Of a stretch of 53,318 nt of DNA, positions 43,861 through 53,180 are shown one piece after another. The first letter of the stretch is position 1; every line of letters begins with the position of its first letter. The position numbers were made by a program, and so were the translations under genes. Source of the stretch: Clostridia bacterium (GTDB lineage: Bacteria; Bacillota_A; Clostridia; Christensenellales; Aristaeellaceae); contig JAFXSH010000070.1 in assembly GCA_017525805.1 (NCBI GenBank), forward strand, positions 1 to 53,318, in the 5' to 3' direction. Below the pieces are notes generated by a model. The model did no database searches. It saw only the letters and a program-made list of their open reading frames with translations, and was not told the DNA's origin.

Positions 43861-45297
43861 TCATTCTTCCGTTACGATTTCGAGCAGTTTGTACCCATTG
43901 TTCAACGATTCTACAATCACTTTATCGTCGTCTGTGATCGTAAAAGGATTTACATAGTGTTTCAGCACAATTTCTCCATACCATGTGACGAGCATGTTCT
44001 TGTAGAATTCGGATGCAAACGAAAGCATGTATCCGCTGCCACGCTTCTGGCTTTTCTCTATTTTTGCATCATTAACATATCTTTCTACTTGATCAGGCGC
44101 CAATACGGTGTATCTCGAATTTGAGCCATCTTTAAAAACATATGCAGCGCCGATCTTACTCCATTTTTTATTCAAATTGGCAGCTTCGAATATCGTACCG
44201 TCAGAGATTTGCAGATAATAGCGCGTTTTGTTGTTTTCCACGCAGCAATATCCATGCAGTACATAAGGATCGAGTGTAGTATTGTTTGCTATCACCTTGT
44301 CAAATTCGCAGGGAATTAAGAGCCTGTTTTCCCATATAGAGTAGAGTCCCTGTTTTTTGTTGACAGACAGAACTGCATAAATGGGCGTAACAGTAACGAT
44401 TTCCTCCTCGATCAGCGGCATCAGTTGTTCGCCTTCAAGCGTAAACACACTGTACCATTTTTTACCGGAAGAGTCCAGCCGCGTCACTTTCAGCAGCAAG
44501 CCCGCGTCGGTGGACACTTCCTGAACGGCTGAAAAACCGTCAATCAGGATTTCGTTTATCCCACGAGGCATCACAGCCCAGTTTTTGATTACATACATCG
44601 GTTCGGTTAGCTTCTTGACCTCAATATTTATCTGCTGGAACTGGCTGTCGTATACTTTGATTTGGTCCTGACGATCCTGCACGTACAGATACTTTCCGTG
44701 ACCCGCTGCATCCATGAAATCATCACGCGTCAGAGAAAGACACGGGGTAAGCGCTTCTGTTCCTTTTTTGCCAAGCAGTGCGTGATCGCCCAAGTAGAAC
44801 AGGTCACAGCGCCGAATGCGGTAGTAAAAGGAACCATTCATCACACAGTCATAATCTTCCGCGCCGCTTTCCTCCAGCACCCATCCACAGGCCCAATAAG
44901 GGGTAAAAGCTTGCACAATCCCGTACAGGAAATCCGATACCTGTGTTCCATCAGCGGTTACAATGGCATGAGAATTGATTTCCCACAGCCCCACCGCGTT
45001 CAAATTTTTAGGAACGGTATTCGACGCGTCAAAGCAATTGCAGGAAAGGTAAGATAAAGAGACGTAAGAATATGGGATCAATTCTTCCCCGTCCGTATTA
45101 TACACGCCCCATTTGGTTCCTTTTCTTTCCTTGGCAAGAAGATAAGGCGTATTCTGCACCGGAACCAACTCGCCCATTTCCGTCAAAAGCTCACGAACCG
45201 TCACTTCACCTTCCGCATGCGCCGGAAAAAGCATGGGTGCAAGCGTCAGAACCAGCAGCAAAAAGCAAACGAACCGCCTTTGCTTTCTGTTCTTCAT
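43861..45297 (-). CDS. Secreted WG-repeat-like protein A
   Basis: A 478-residue exported protein. The signal peptide KQRRFVCFLLLVLTLAPMLF is cut near AHA-EG. The rest consists of beta-hairpin repeats of the WG (KWGVYNTDGEELIPYSY) type spread over the chain, for example KQGLYSIWENRLLIPCEFDKV, weaker in the middle. WG-repeat proteins are thought to form beta-propeller-like surface domains; function is not known. It has a perfect AAAGGAGG box. It is a diverged tandem paralogue of the gene at 45310-46737 (478 against 475 residues, same order of segments). It looks more AT-rich than its neighbours, which may indicate faster evolution or transfer. Confidence 0.8.
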   Translation of the reverse strand: MKNRKQRRFVCFLLLVLTLAPMLFPAHAEGEVTVRELLTEMGELVPVQNTPYLLAKERKGTKWGVYNTDGEELIPYSYVSLSYLSCNCFDASNTVPKNLNAVGLWEINSHAIVTADGTQVSDFLYGIVQAFTPYWACGWVLEESGAEDYDCVMNGSFYYRIRRCDLFYLGDHALLGKKGTEALTPCLSLTRDDFMDAAGHGKYLYVQDRQDQIKVYDSQFQQINIEVKKLTEPMYVIKNWAVMPRGINEILIDGFSAVQEVSTDAGLLLKVTRLDSSGKKWYSVFTLEGEQLMPLIEEEIVTVTPIYAVLSVNKKQGLYSIWENRLLIPCEFDKVIANNTTLDPYVLHGYCCVENNKTRYYLQISDGTIFEAANLNKKWSKIGAAYVFKDGSNSRYTVLAPDQVERYVNDAKIEKSQKRGSGYMLSFASEFYKNMLVTWYGEIVLKHYVNPFTITDDDKVIVESLNNGYKLLEIVTEE

Positions 45298-45309
45298 AGA
45301 CTTCCTCCT

Positions 45310-46737
45310 TTATCGGGCTGTGATCACGTCAAGCTCCATTCCCATGATGGTGCGGATCATCGCCTTGGAATCGTCTGTCAGGGTAATGGCGGTTTTATGG
45401 GTGAACGGCAGCAGTTCATTGCCATGCCAATCGATCACGCCGTAAAATCCATTCTTTTTGGCGACAATCAGATAACCGTCGCCGCGGGAGGCAGCGATTT
45501 CCTGATATTCATACAGCTCGGTACGCGTTCCGTCGGCCGCGATCAGCACAAAGCCTTTTTCGCCGTCAAACGCAAGAGAACAACCGTAGACTTTGGCAAT
45601 ACGGCTATTATAGGCGGGCGGGCAGGTAATTGAACCGGTACGTACATCTACAAAACCGCTCATTCCATCTTTTTCCACAGCCACGTAACCCATATTTACA
45701 TATTGATCGATGGAAGTCTTGGAGGCAATAATATTGGTAAATTCACAAGGAACCACCAGACGCTTTTCTGCCAGCGAATACAGGCCGCGCAGTCCATCTC
45801 CGTTGGCGACCACCACATAGGGATCGCCCATGGTGACCACGGTGTATTCGGCGGGCATCAGTGCCTTGCCGTCAGTGTCCAGAATAGCCTGCCGCTTGCT
45901 GCCGTCCGCAGCGGTAGTGCTGGCCAGAAGCAGCAACCGATTGGGCAGATCAGCCTCCGCTACTCCGGTATAGCCGGTGGCAATCACTTCATTGGTCAAT
46001 TTGCTGACGATCTCGTAGTTTATTACATCATAAAAAATGGTTTTGAGATCCTTAAGTTCCAAATCGATCGGCTGGAATTCCCGATCATAGGCAGTTACCA
46101 CGTCATTCCTGTCCTGGATGTAGATATAATCCCCATGCTGCTTGGCGTCTTTAAACTGGGTACGGTCCAAAGACGCTACCAGGGATACGCCCTCATCGGA
46201 GACAAAATAAAGATCGCAGCGTCCGATCAAATAATTCACTTTGTTGACGGTCAGGTCTTTTTCTCCGCCGGAGGCTTCCGCAAGTACGATGCCGGCAACC
46301 CAGCGGGCATCATAAACTGTTACAGATCCGTACACGAAATCGCTGATTTTGGTGCCGTCGGTCTTATAGATAGCCAGACCGTTCACATTTTCCTTATCTT
46401 TGGAAACCGTCAGAAAGCCGTTTGTCAGCGCGTTCACAGCGGCAAGACCATAGGGGATCACTTCCTCGCCTTCGGTCGTAAATACGGCAAGGGTATTATC
46501 CGTTTTGGATTCCAAGATGATCAAATTAGTGCCTTGCAACGGCTTGATGGAAGGCATATACTCGAATCGAATATCAAACTGAAGACCTTCCGCAGTAACC
46601 GAGGAAATGATTTCTTTTGTCCCCACAGTTTCCGGCCTTTCAGAGCTTTCATTGCTTTCCGGGCTTTCCGCCAGTACCGCGGCGGGAAGCAACGCCAGCA
46701 TGCAAACAAGCAGAATCAGTATCCATGTCCTCTTCAT
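45310..46737 (-). CDS. Secreted WG-repeat-like protein B
   Basis: A 475-residue exported protein. The signal peptide MKRTWILILLVCMLALLPAA is cut near LA-ESP and followed by a short Ser/Glu/Pro linker. It has repeated WG-type units, such as RGLYSLAEKRLVVPCEFTNI, MSGFVDVRTGSITCPPAYN, and KNGFYGVIDWHGNELLPF near the C-terminus. It matches protein A segment by segment (EYIPCEF, the YIYIQDR-N motif, RCDLYFV/RCDLFYL), so the two arose by tandem duplication. It is the first gene of the pair, with a consensus promoter. The ATG at 46737 has a GAAAGGAG box; the frame opens upstream without a box. Its function is unknown. Confidence 0.82.
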   Translation of the reverse strand: MKRTWILILLVCMLALLPAAVLAESPESNESSERPETVGTKEIISSVTAEGLQFDIRFEYMPSIKPLQGTNLIILESKTDNTLAVFTTEGEEVIPYGLAAVNALTNGFLTVSKDKENVNGLAIYKTDGTKISDFVYGSVTVYDARWVAGIVLAEASGGEKDLTVNKVNYLIGRCDLYFVSDEGVSLVASLDRTQFKDAKQHGDYIYIQDRNDVVTAYDREFQPIDLELKDLKTIFYDVINYEIVSKLTNEVIATGYTGVAEADLPNRLLLLASTTAADGSKRQAILDTDGKALMPAEYTVVTMGDPYVVVANGDGLRGLYSLAEKRLVVPCEFTNIIASKTSIDQYVNMGYVAVEKDGMSGFVDVRTGSITCPPAYNSRIAKVYGCSLAFDGEKGFVLIAADGTRTELYEYQEIAASRGDGYLIVAKKNGFYGVIDWHGNELLPFTHKTAITLTDDSKAMIRTIMGMELDVITAR

Positions 46738-46805
46738 AGTTTTTCTCCTTTCGTTTCCCATTGAAAGCAATACCATGTTTTCAAAATAATTGATTTGCGC
46801 TTCTT

Positions 46806-46834
46806 ATGATACCTTATTTTATCGGATTTTTCAA
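46806..46834 (-). promoter_or_regulatory. Sigma-A promoter of the WG-repeat pair
   Basis: Minus strand: -35 TTGAAA (46829-46834), 17-bp spacer, -10 TATCAT (46806-46811), about 70 bases before the start codon. Confidence 0.65.
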
Positions 46835-46926
46835 TACTTTTCTAAAAAATGTATGTTAATGCAGTTAGTATCTCTGCCATGCCGCTGTAGCTTCCTGAAA
46901 ATCCTTTTTTTCCCTATTGACAAAGC

Positions 46927-46935
46927 TGATATAAT
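46927..46935 (+). promoter_or_regulatory. Extended -10 promoter of the CobW operon
   Basis: TGATATAAT combines a TG extension with a perfect -10 hexamer (46930-46935), about 60 bases before the first CobW gene. A TTGACA lies only 7 bp upstream, too close to act as its -35 box. No zinc-regulator (Zur) box that I can recognise is present. Confidence 0.6.
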
Positions 46936-46995
46936 AAGAAGTGCGGCAGATGATTCCACCATTTCCGTTCTGTACCGCAAAAGGAGTGTATCATT

Positions 46996-48084
46996 ATGGT
47001 AAAGGTCAACATCATTTCAGGTTTTCTCGGCGCGGGCAAAACGACGCTGATCAAAAAACTGCTGGTCGGCTCCATCGCCAATGAAAAGGTGATTTTGCTG
47101 GAAAACGAGTACGGCGAAATCGGCATTGACGGCGGTTTCATGAAGGATTCCGGTATCACCGTGACAGAGCTGAATTCCGGCTGCATCTGCTGCACCCTGG
47201 CGGGGGATTTTCAGAAATCCATCGACGAGCTGATCAACACCTATCATCCTGACCGCATTTTGGTGGAGCCCACCGGCGTTGGCAAACTGAGCGAAATCAT
47301 CGCTGCCGTGGAAAAAGCCAAATCCCGTCATGACGATTTGACGATCGCAGGCTGTGCCACCGTGGTGGACGCGGGCAAATGCCGCATGTATCTGAAAAAC
47401 TTCGGCGAATTCTTCATCGATCAGGTGAAGTCCGCCGCCACCATCATTTTCAGCCGCACCCAGCTTTTGCCCCCCGACCGGGTGGAAAAGAGCCGTGCCC
47501 TGATCGAGGAACAGCACCCCGACGCCCGCATCATTACCACCCCTTGGGATGACTTGGACGCGGACACAGTGCTGGAAGTGATCGAAAGCGGCAAACCCAT
47601 TGAAATCCATGTGGATCTGGACGACGATGACGACGATGAAGATGAGCATGAGCATCATCATCACCATGACCACGATGAGGATGAGCACGAGCATCACCAC
47701 CATGAGCATGACGAGGATGAACACGATCATGAGCACAATCATCATGACCACGAACATGGCCACGAGCACCATCACCACCATCATCATAAGCCCGGCGAGC
47801 ACGACGCGGACGAGGTGTTTGAAAACGTGGGCGTGGAAACAGCCCGCCGCTATACCCAGGATGAGATTCGCGGCATGACCGAGGCGCTTTCCGATCAAGA
47901 AGAATACGGCCTGATCCTCCGCGCAAAGGGCATTTTGCAAACGCCCGATGGTGCCTGGTTCCAGTTTGACTATGTGCCCGGCGAACTGCAAATGCGGGAC
48001 TGCTCTCCCGATTACGCCGGACGGCTGGTGGTCATCGGTACTAACATCGACGAAAAAGCCCTACGGGAGCTTTTCAAACTGTAA
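46996..48084 (+). CDS. CobW-family (COG0523) metallochaperone GTPase, His-rich
   Basis: A 362-residue cytosolic GTPase. P-loop GFLGAGKTT (9-17), the family metal site GCICCT (62-67) and EPTGVGKLSE lie in the G domain. Between the G domain and the C-terminal domain is a remarkable acidic/His tract (about 208-270) made almost only of Asp, Glu and His. The CobW_C domain follows (about 295-362, with RAKGILQTPDGAWFQFDYVPG). Such proteins deliver zinc, cobalt or nickel to client enzymes, and the His tract would store or sense metal. It has an AAAGGAG box. The second CobW gene follows 10 bases later. Confidence 0.93.
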   Translation: MVKVNIISGFLGAGKTTLIKKLLVGSIANEKVILLENEYGEIGIDGGFMKDSGITVTELNSGCICCTLAGDFQKSIDELINTYHPDRILVEPTGVGKLSEIIAAVEKAKSRHDDLTIAGCATVVDAGKCRMYLKNFGEFFIDQVKSAATIIFSRTQLLPPDRVEKSRALIEEQHPDARIITTPWDDLDADTVLEVIESGKPIEIHVDLDDDDDDEDEHEHHHHHDHDEDEHEHHHHEHDEDEHDHEHNHHDHEHGHEHHHHHHHKPGEHDADEVFENVGVETARRYTQDEIRGMTEALSDQEEYGLILRAKGILQTPDGAWFQFDYVPGELQMRDCSPDYAGRLVVIGTNIDEKALRELFKL

Positions 48085-48094
48085 GGGATAGAAA

Positions 48095-49045
48095 ATGAAA
48101 ACGACACAGAAAATCGTAGGCGTATACGTCGTTACGGGTTTCATCGAAAGCGGCAAAACCACCCTCATCCATTCCATGCTGGAGGACAAGGGCTTTTCCC
48201 GTGGGGAAAAAACCCTGATCATCAGCTGCGAAGAGGGCATCGAGGAATACGATGACAAAAAACTGCTTGAAAACAACTGTATCCTTGTCACCATGGATGA
48301 CAAGGATCAGTGGAACGAAGAAAACCTGCGCCGCATCGACGCCCAGGTGCAGCCCGAGCGCGTGATCATCGAATACAACAACATGTGGACCATCGACCAC
48401 ATGGGCAGCACAGAAATGCCCGCCCTGTGGCGGGTGGTGCAGGTGATCACCACGGTGGACGCCACCACCTTTGAAAACTACATGGCCAACGTGCGCACCA
48501 TCCTTACCGATCCTTTGAAGGAAGCCGATCTGGTGCTGTTCAACCGCTGTACCGAAAGCATGCCCAAATCCCAGTGGCGGCGTTCCATTCGCGCGCTGAA
48601 CCAGAATACCACCATCCTGTTTGAAAACAACGACGGCAGCTCCGAGGACGGCATCGCGGATGAAGATCTGCCCTATGATATGAAGGCCGATATCATTGAT
48701 ATCAGCGACGACCAGCTGGGCATCTTCTACATTGATTCCTTAGATCATCCCGAGCGCTACGACGGCAAGACCGTGCGCTTCGTGGGCCAGCCCTTCCCGG
48801 AAAATTCCATTCCGCAGGGATACTACTACTTTGGCCGTCTGGCCATGACCTGCTGCGCCAACGATATCCAGCAAATGGGGTGGGTCACCCAGGGTAACTT
48901 GAAGCCCACCACCCGGCATTTTTACCGCCTCACCGCAAAATGCGAAAAACGCACCGGCGGCGACGGACGGGAGATCGTCACCTTCAGGGAAGTTGCGGCG
49001 GAGCCCGCCGCGCGGCCCAGGGAAAAGTACATTACCTTTAACTGA
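48095..49045 (+). CDS. CobW-like GTPase fused to a YcgQ/DUF1980-like domain
   Basis: A 316-residue protein. Residues 1-180 are a CobW-type GTPase: YVVTGFIESGKTTLIHSM with the P-loop, LIISCEEGIEEYD and RVIIEYNNMW. The GCxCC metal motif is absent (IISCEEGIEE is at that position). Residues about 205-300 resemble the C-terminal domain of YcgQ/DUF1980 (TIGR03943) proteins: FYIDSLDHPERYDGKTVRFVGQ and LAMTCCANDIQQMGW, with a Cys pair likely to hold metal. YcgQ/YcgR-type proteins are membrane partners of COG0523 GTPases in zinc homeostasis. A GTPase carrying that domain directly suggests a metal transfer pair with the gene before it. No membrane span is present. Confidence 0.82.
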   Translation: MKTTQKIVGVYVVTGFIESGKTTLIHSMLEDKGFSRGEKTLIISCEEGIEEYDDKKLLENNCILVTMDDKDQWNEENLRRIDAQVQPERVIIEYNNMWTIDHMGSTEMPALWRVVQVITTVDATTFENYMANVRTILTDPLKEADLVLFNRCTESMPKSQWRRSIRALNQNTTILFENNDGSSEDGIADEDLPYDMKADIIDISDDQLGIFYIDSLDHPERYDGKTVRFVGQPFPENSIPQGYYYFGRLAMTCCANDIQQMGWVTQGNLKPTTRHFYRLTAKCEKRTGGDGREIVTFREVAAEPAARPREKYITFN

Positions 49046-49054
49046 TATTCTTTC

Positions 49055-49094
49055 AGCCCTTTGCCGACCTGTTTCAAGCATGCAAAGGGCTTTT
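49055..49094 (+). terminator. Terminator of the CobW operon
   Basis: AGCCCTTTGC (49055-49064) pairs perfectly with GCAAAGGGCT (49082-49091), followed by TTT. It lies 9 bases past the stop codon and before the tldD ribosome binding site. Confidence 0.88.
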
Positions 49095-49120
49095 ATCATT
49101 TTCTGCAAGGAGGTTGGTTT

Positions 49121-50518
49121 ATGCCTTTCTCTTCTTATCTGGATGGAAAACGCGCGGATTGCCGCGCGCTGGTTCATGCGCTGGGGCAGCATTTCCCCTA
49201 TGTGAGTATTTTGGGCACGGACGTACGCGCCACTGCGATCCGCGCGGATAAAAAAAGCTCCGCTGTGCAGGATGGCCGGGGAGAATGCGGCTTCGTGGTG
49301 AGAATGCACAATGGACGTTCCTTCTTTGAATACTCCATCGACGCTCTTTCCGGCGACATGAACGCCCTGGCGGATAAAATCTTGCGGGAGGCGGCTGTTT
49401 CCGCCTCTCTGGAAGGCCGCATGATCGAAGCGCCCCTGCCCCAGGATGAGCCACTGAAAAAGGATTTTGTGCGGGAAACGGATTTCGCGGACTATGACGA
49501 GGAAGCCCTGCTGGAAACCTGCAAGGCTTTGAGCCAGGAGCTGCTTGAAAAAGACGAACACGTTCTGAACGCCTTCGCCATGATCCAGCCCTTCACGGTA
49601 TCCAAACTGTTTATCACCAAAAATCGGGAGCTCAGCCAGCATTACGGCTGGGCCAACGGCGCGCTGATGGTGGTATACGGTGGTGAAAAGATGGCTCAGG
49701 CCCGGCATGTGGAGGGTTCGGACAAGATGGCGGAAATCATCGCTGGCATGAAAGCCCATACCGATAACGTGATAACCCTCGCGGAGCACTTGACCCATGC
49801 CCAGCCCATTGAGCCCGGCGTGTATGATGTAATCACTGACAGCTCCATCACCGGCCTGATCGCCCATGAAGCCTTCGGTCACGGCGTGGAAATGGATCAG
49901 TTCGTGAAGGATCGGGCCATGGCCAAGCACTGCATGGGGCAGTATGTGGCCTCCCCCATCACCAACATGCACGACGGCGCCGCGGCTGCCCATTCCGTGG
50001 CATCCTACTTCTTTGACGACGACGGCGTGCTGGCCCACGATACCCAGATCATCAAGGACGGTATCCTGGCGGCCGGTTTGTCCGATCTGGCCTCCGCTTC
50101 CCAGCTTGCCACCGACCCCACCGGCAACGGCCGCAGGGATTCATACAAGCGCAAGGCTTATGCCCGTATGACCAATACCTTCTTTGAACCGGGCAAGGAC
50201 AAATTAGAGGATATGATTGCCTCCGTGAAACACGGCTACATGCTGTTTGAAACAAACAACGGCATGGAGGATCCCAAGAACTGGCAAATTCAGTGCACCG
50301 CCGAATACGGCATTGAGATCGTGGACGGCAAACTGACGGATCATTACGTCTCCCCCGTGGTCATGAGTGGTTCCGTGCCCGAGCTGCTCAAATCCATTTC
50401 CATGATCAGCGATCAGTTCAAGGTCATTGGTGCGGGTATGTGCGGCAAGGGTTACAAAGAATGGGTGCGCGTTTCCGACGGCGGGCCCAACCTGAAAGTG
50501 AGGGTGAAGTTAGGATGA
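49121..50518 (+). CDS. tldD: TldD metalloprotease subunit
   Basis: A 465-residue zinc protease subunit. The HExxxH motif is HEAFGHGVE (His249, Glu250, His254), with the third ligand expected in the C-terminal part (VIGAGMCGKGYKEW region). MVVYGGEKMAQARHVEG and SPITNMHDGAAAAHSVASYFFDDDG are further landmarks. TldD pairs with TldE/PmbA in a heterodimer that trims unfolded peptides and processes modified peptides. The ATG at 49121 has an AAGGAGG box; the frame begins upstream inside the terminator region. Its stop overlaps the tldE ATG by 3 bases (ATGA). Confidence 0.94.
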   Translation: MPFSSYLDGKRADCRALVHALGQHFPYVSILGTDVRATAIRADKKSSAVQDGRGECGFVVRMHNGRSFFEYSIDALSGDMNALADKILREAAVSASLEGRMIEAPLPQDEPLKKDFVRETDFADYDEEALLETCKALSQELLEKDEHVLNAFAMIQPFTVSKLFITKNRELSQHYGWANGALMVVYGGEKMAQARHVEGSDKMAEIIAGMKAHTDNVITLAEHLTHAQPIEPGVYDVITDSSITGLIAHEAFGHGVEMDQFVKDRAMAKHCMGQYVASPITNMHDGAAAAHSVASYFFDDDGVLAHDTQIIKDGILAAGLSDLASASQLATDPTGNGRRDSYKRKAYARMTNTFFEPGKDKLEDMIASVKHGYMLFETNNGMEDPKNWQIQCTAEYGIEIVDGKLTDHYVSPVVMSGSVPELLKSISMISDQFKVIGAGMCGKGYKEWVRVSDGGPNLKVRVKLG

Positions 50519-51792
50519 GCGTGATCCAGCGTTTATTGGAACAGAACAGGGATCTCAGCGGCTGGCGCATCAACGAAATGAACACGGTCTCTTATGAATT
50601 GTTTTTCGTGCATCGGAAGCTGGAAACCATCCGGGCTACGGACACTGTTACCACCAACGTGACCGTTTATGTGGATCATGACGGCAAAAAAGGCGATTCC
50701 TCCTTTGATATCAGCGCCGCCATGACGGAAGCCGATATCAAGCAAAAGATCGAAACCGCCGTGCACAGGGCCAAGCTGGTATACAACGAACCATATGAAC
50801 TGCCCGAGGGCGGGGCGGAAACAGCGGAATTGCCCTCCAATATGAAGGACAGGGACCCGAAGGAACTGGGCCAGCAAATCGCCGACGCGGTCTTCGCCGC
50901 GGACACGGTGCCCGGCGGCTCCATCAACGCCTGCGAAATCTTTCTGTACCGGGACACCGTGCGGGTGATCAACAGCCGGGGGATCGACAAAATCCAGCAA
51001 AAGCATTGGGTGATGATCGAAGCCATTCCCACCTTCACCGAGGGCGCGGAATCAGTGGAGCTGTACGAGGATCACCGGTTCACCGATTTTGATCCCGCGA
51101 AAGTTACCGCCGAGATTTCCCGCCGCATGGCGGAAGCCCGGGACCGGTTCACGGCGAAAAAGCCCGACGTGCCCATGGAAATCAACGTACTGCTGCGGCA
51201 CCATGAGATCACGGAGCTGCTGTCCGAACTGGCCGACGATCTGAATTATCAGTCGGTGTATATGCACGCCAATCTGCATAAGACGGGCGATGATCTACAG
51301 GAAAACGGCGACGGTGACAAGCTGACCGTGACCATGAAGGCCCAGGTACCGGGCAGCGAAGAATCAGCCAGCTTCGATGCCGACGGCGCGGCTTTCATCG
51401 ATACCTGCGTCATCCGAGACGGCGTTGCCGCCGCGAACTTCGGCAGCAGCCGCTTCGGCCAATACTTAGGCGTTGAGCGTCCCACCGGCAATCTGCCCTG
51501 CATCCAGGCGGAAGCGGGCACTCTGACGGAAGCTGATATGAAAAAAGCGGCATACTTAGAATGCGCCTCCATGTCGGGGCTGCAATTGGACCTGTACAAC
51601 GATTACATCGGCGGCGAAATCCGTCTGGCCTATTACTTTGACGGAGAAAAGACGGTGCCCGTCACCGGTATTTCCATGAGCGGAAAGCTGAGCGCCGCCC
51701 TGGCCTCCTTGCGCCTGTCCCGCAGCATCGTAACAGAAGGCGCGTATGAAGGCCCCCAATACCTGATGATCCAAGGCATGACCGTGCTGTAA
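50515..51792 (+). CDS. TldE/PmbA metalloprotease partner subunit
   Basis: A 425-residue protein of the U62 (PmbA/TldD) family without the HExxxH site, as is normal for the TldE subunit. The N-terminal half has WRINEMNTVSYELFFVHRKLETIRATDT, and the C-terminal half has GVAAANFGSSRFGQYLGVERPTGNL, a segment typical of TldE. It shapes the TldD active site and channel. The ATG at 50515 lies within the last codons of tldD (ATGA), with an AAGTTAGG box, so synthesis is coupled. The frame begins upstream but the overlapping start is the natural one. Confidence 0.92.
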   Translation: MSVIQRLLEQNRDLSGWRINEMNTVSYELFFVHRKLETIRATDTVTTNVTVYVDHDGKKGDSSFDISAAMTEADIKQKIETAVHRAKLVYNEPYELPEGGAETAELPSNMKDRDPKELGQQIADAVFAADTVPGGSINACEIFLYRDTVRVINSRGIDKIQQKHWVMIEAIPTFTEGAESVELYEDHRFTDFDPAKVTAEISRRMAEARDRFTAKKPDVPMEINVLLRHHEITELLSELADDLNYQSVYMHANLHKTGDDLQENGDGDKLTVTMKAQVPGSEESASFDADGAAFIDTCVIRDGVAAANFGSSRFGQYLGVERPTGNLPCIQAEAGTLTEADMKKAAYLECASMSGLQLDLYNDYIGGEIRLAYYFDGEKTVPVTGISMSGKLSAALASLRLSRSIVTEGAYEGPQYLMIQGMTVL

Positions 51793-51812
51793 GAAAAGGC
51801 GGTGAAGAAACG

Positions 51813-53129
51813 TTGGACGCCCTGCGAGGATTGAAAATCGGCATGATTTCCTTAGGCTGCGTGAAAAATCGGGTGGATTCCGAACAGATGCTGGGCAAGC
51901 TGACAAAGGCCGGCATGGAAATCACCCACGAGCCCCAGGAAGCCGACGTGCTAATCGTGAACACCTGCGGCTTTATCGCCCCGGCAAAAGAAGAATCCAT
52001 TGATGCCATCTTTGAAATGGCTGCGTATAAAAATACGGGACGGTGCAGAGTGCTGTGCGTCACCGGCTGCCTGGCCCAGCGCTACAAAGACGATCTCTTG
52101 AAGGAAATCCCGGAAATCGACTGCTTGCTTGGCGTCAGCCAGTATGAGCATCTGGAGCAGTATCTTTCAGAAGCTCTATCCGGCAGCCGCCCCGCCGATA
52201 CCCGCCGGAACAATGGCTTCTTAGAATGCGGCCGAGTGTTGACCACGCCGCCCAGCTCCGCTTATATCAAGATCGGCGACGGCTGCGATAACCGCTGCGC
52301 CTACTGCGCCATTCCCCTGATCCGAGGCGGCTACCGTTCCCGGCCTAAGGACGCCATCTTGGAGGAAATGCTTCTTCTGGCAGAGCAGGGCGTTCGGGAA
52401 CATATCCTCATCGCTCAGGATACCACCAAGTACGGCATCGACATTGGTTCCAGCCTGCGCGAATTGCTTTCCGATGCCTGCCAAATCCCCGGCGTGGAGT
52501 GGCTGCGCAGCCTGTACATGTACCCGGACGAAACGGATATGCTGTTGCTGGAAACCATGGCGGCCCATGACAACATCTGCAAGTATCTTGATCTTCCCCT
52601 CCAGCACGCCTCCCCCGCCCTGCTCAAAAAAATGAACCGCCGGGGAGAAATGGCCCACATACGGCAAATGCTCACCGCCGCCCGAAAAATGGGCTTCTGC
52701 CTGCGCACCACGTTTATCGTGGGCTTCCCCGGCGAAACGGAAGCGGACTTTGAGCAATTGATGGCCTTTACCGAGGAAATGGCCTTCGACCGCATGGGCG
52801 CGTTCGCCTATTCTCCCGAAGAGGATACCCCTGCGGCAACCATGCCCGATCAGGTGGATGAGGATGTCAAGCAGGAGCGGCTGAACCGTCTGATGGCCCT
52901 GCAAGCCAAGATCAGTCTGGAAAGGAACCGCCTGCGGATCGGTAAAACGGAAAAAGTACTGGTCACCGGCCATAACGGCACTAACTACACAGCCCGTTCC
53001 CAGTGGGAAGCCCCCGACGCCGACGGAGAAATCATGCTGTTCAGCAATGAACCGCTGAAGGAGCATCAATTCATCATGGCGAAAATCACCGGCGCAGATA
53101 CCTACGACCTGAGCGCTCAGGCGCTTTGA
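51813..53129 (+). CDS. rimO: Ribosomal protein uS12 methylthiotransferase RimO
   Basis: A 438-residue radical-SAM enzyme that methylthiolates Asp89 of ribosomal protein S12. The N-terminal UPF0004 domain has the cluster ligands Cys16, Cys52 and Cys86 (SLGCVKNRVDSE, NTCGFI, VTGCLAQR). The radical SAM cluster is CDNRCAYC (Cys158, Cys162, Cys165). The C-terminal TRAM domain (about 370-438) lacks a family oddity. The best start is the TTG at 51813, spaced from AAGGCGG; ATG 51843 (MISLGCVKN) would delete ten residues. The small gap after tldE suggests one transcript. In many Firmicutes pgsA follows rimO, but here the IS5-like element begins about 50 bases after the stop. Confidence 0.95.
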   Translation: MDALRGLKIGMISLGCVKNRVDSEQMLGKLTKAGMEITHEPQEADVLIVNTCGFIAPAKEESIDAIFEMAAYKNTGRCRVLCVTGCLAQRYKDDLLKEIPEIDCLLGVSQYEHLEQYLSEALSGSRPADTRRNNGFLECGRVLTTPPSSAYIKIGDGCDNRCAYCAIPLIRGGYRSRPKDAILEEMLLLAEQGVREHILIAQDTTKYGIDIGSSLRELLSDACQIPGVEWLRSLYMYPDETDMLLLETMAAHDNICKYLDLPLQHASPALLKKMNRRGEMAHIRQMLTAARKMGFCLRTTFIVGFPGETEADFEQLMAFTEEMAFDRMGAFAYSPEEDTPAATMPDQVDEDVKQERLNRLMALQAKISLERNRLRIGKTEKVLVTGHNGTNYTARSQWEAPDADGEIMLFSNEPLKEHQFIMAKITGADTYDLSAQAL

Positions 53130-53180
53130 TTCAACGAGCAGTATTTATCCTTTCGCGTTGTGTATGGCAGTGCTCTATCT

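Noticed and set aside
46919..46935. TTGACA/TATAAT pair before the first CobW gene as one normal promoter
   Set aside because: The spacing is only 7 bp. The extended -10 alone is the more likely signal.
47017..47991. Minus-strand open frame opposite the His-rich CobW gene with a Val/Met-rich membrane-like stretch
   Set aside because: The Met/Val run is simply the complement of the GAT/CAT-rich coding sequence. It has no box and no start context.
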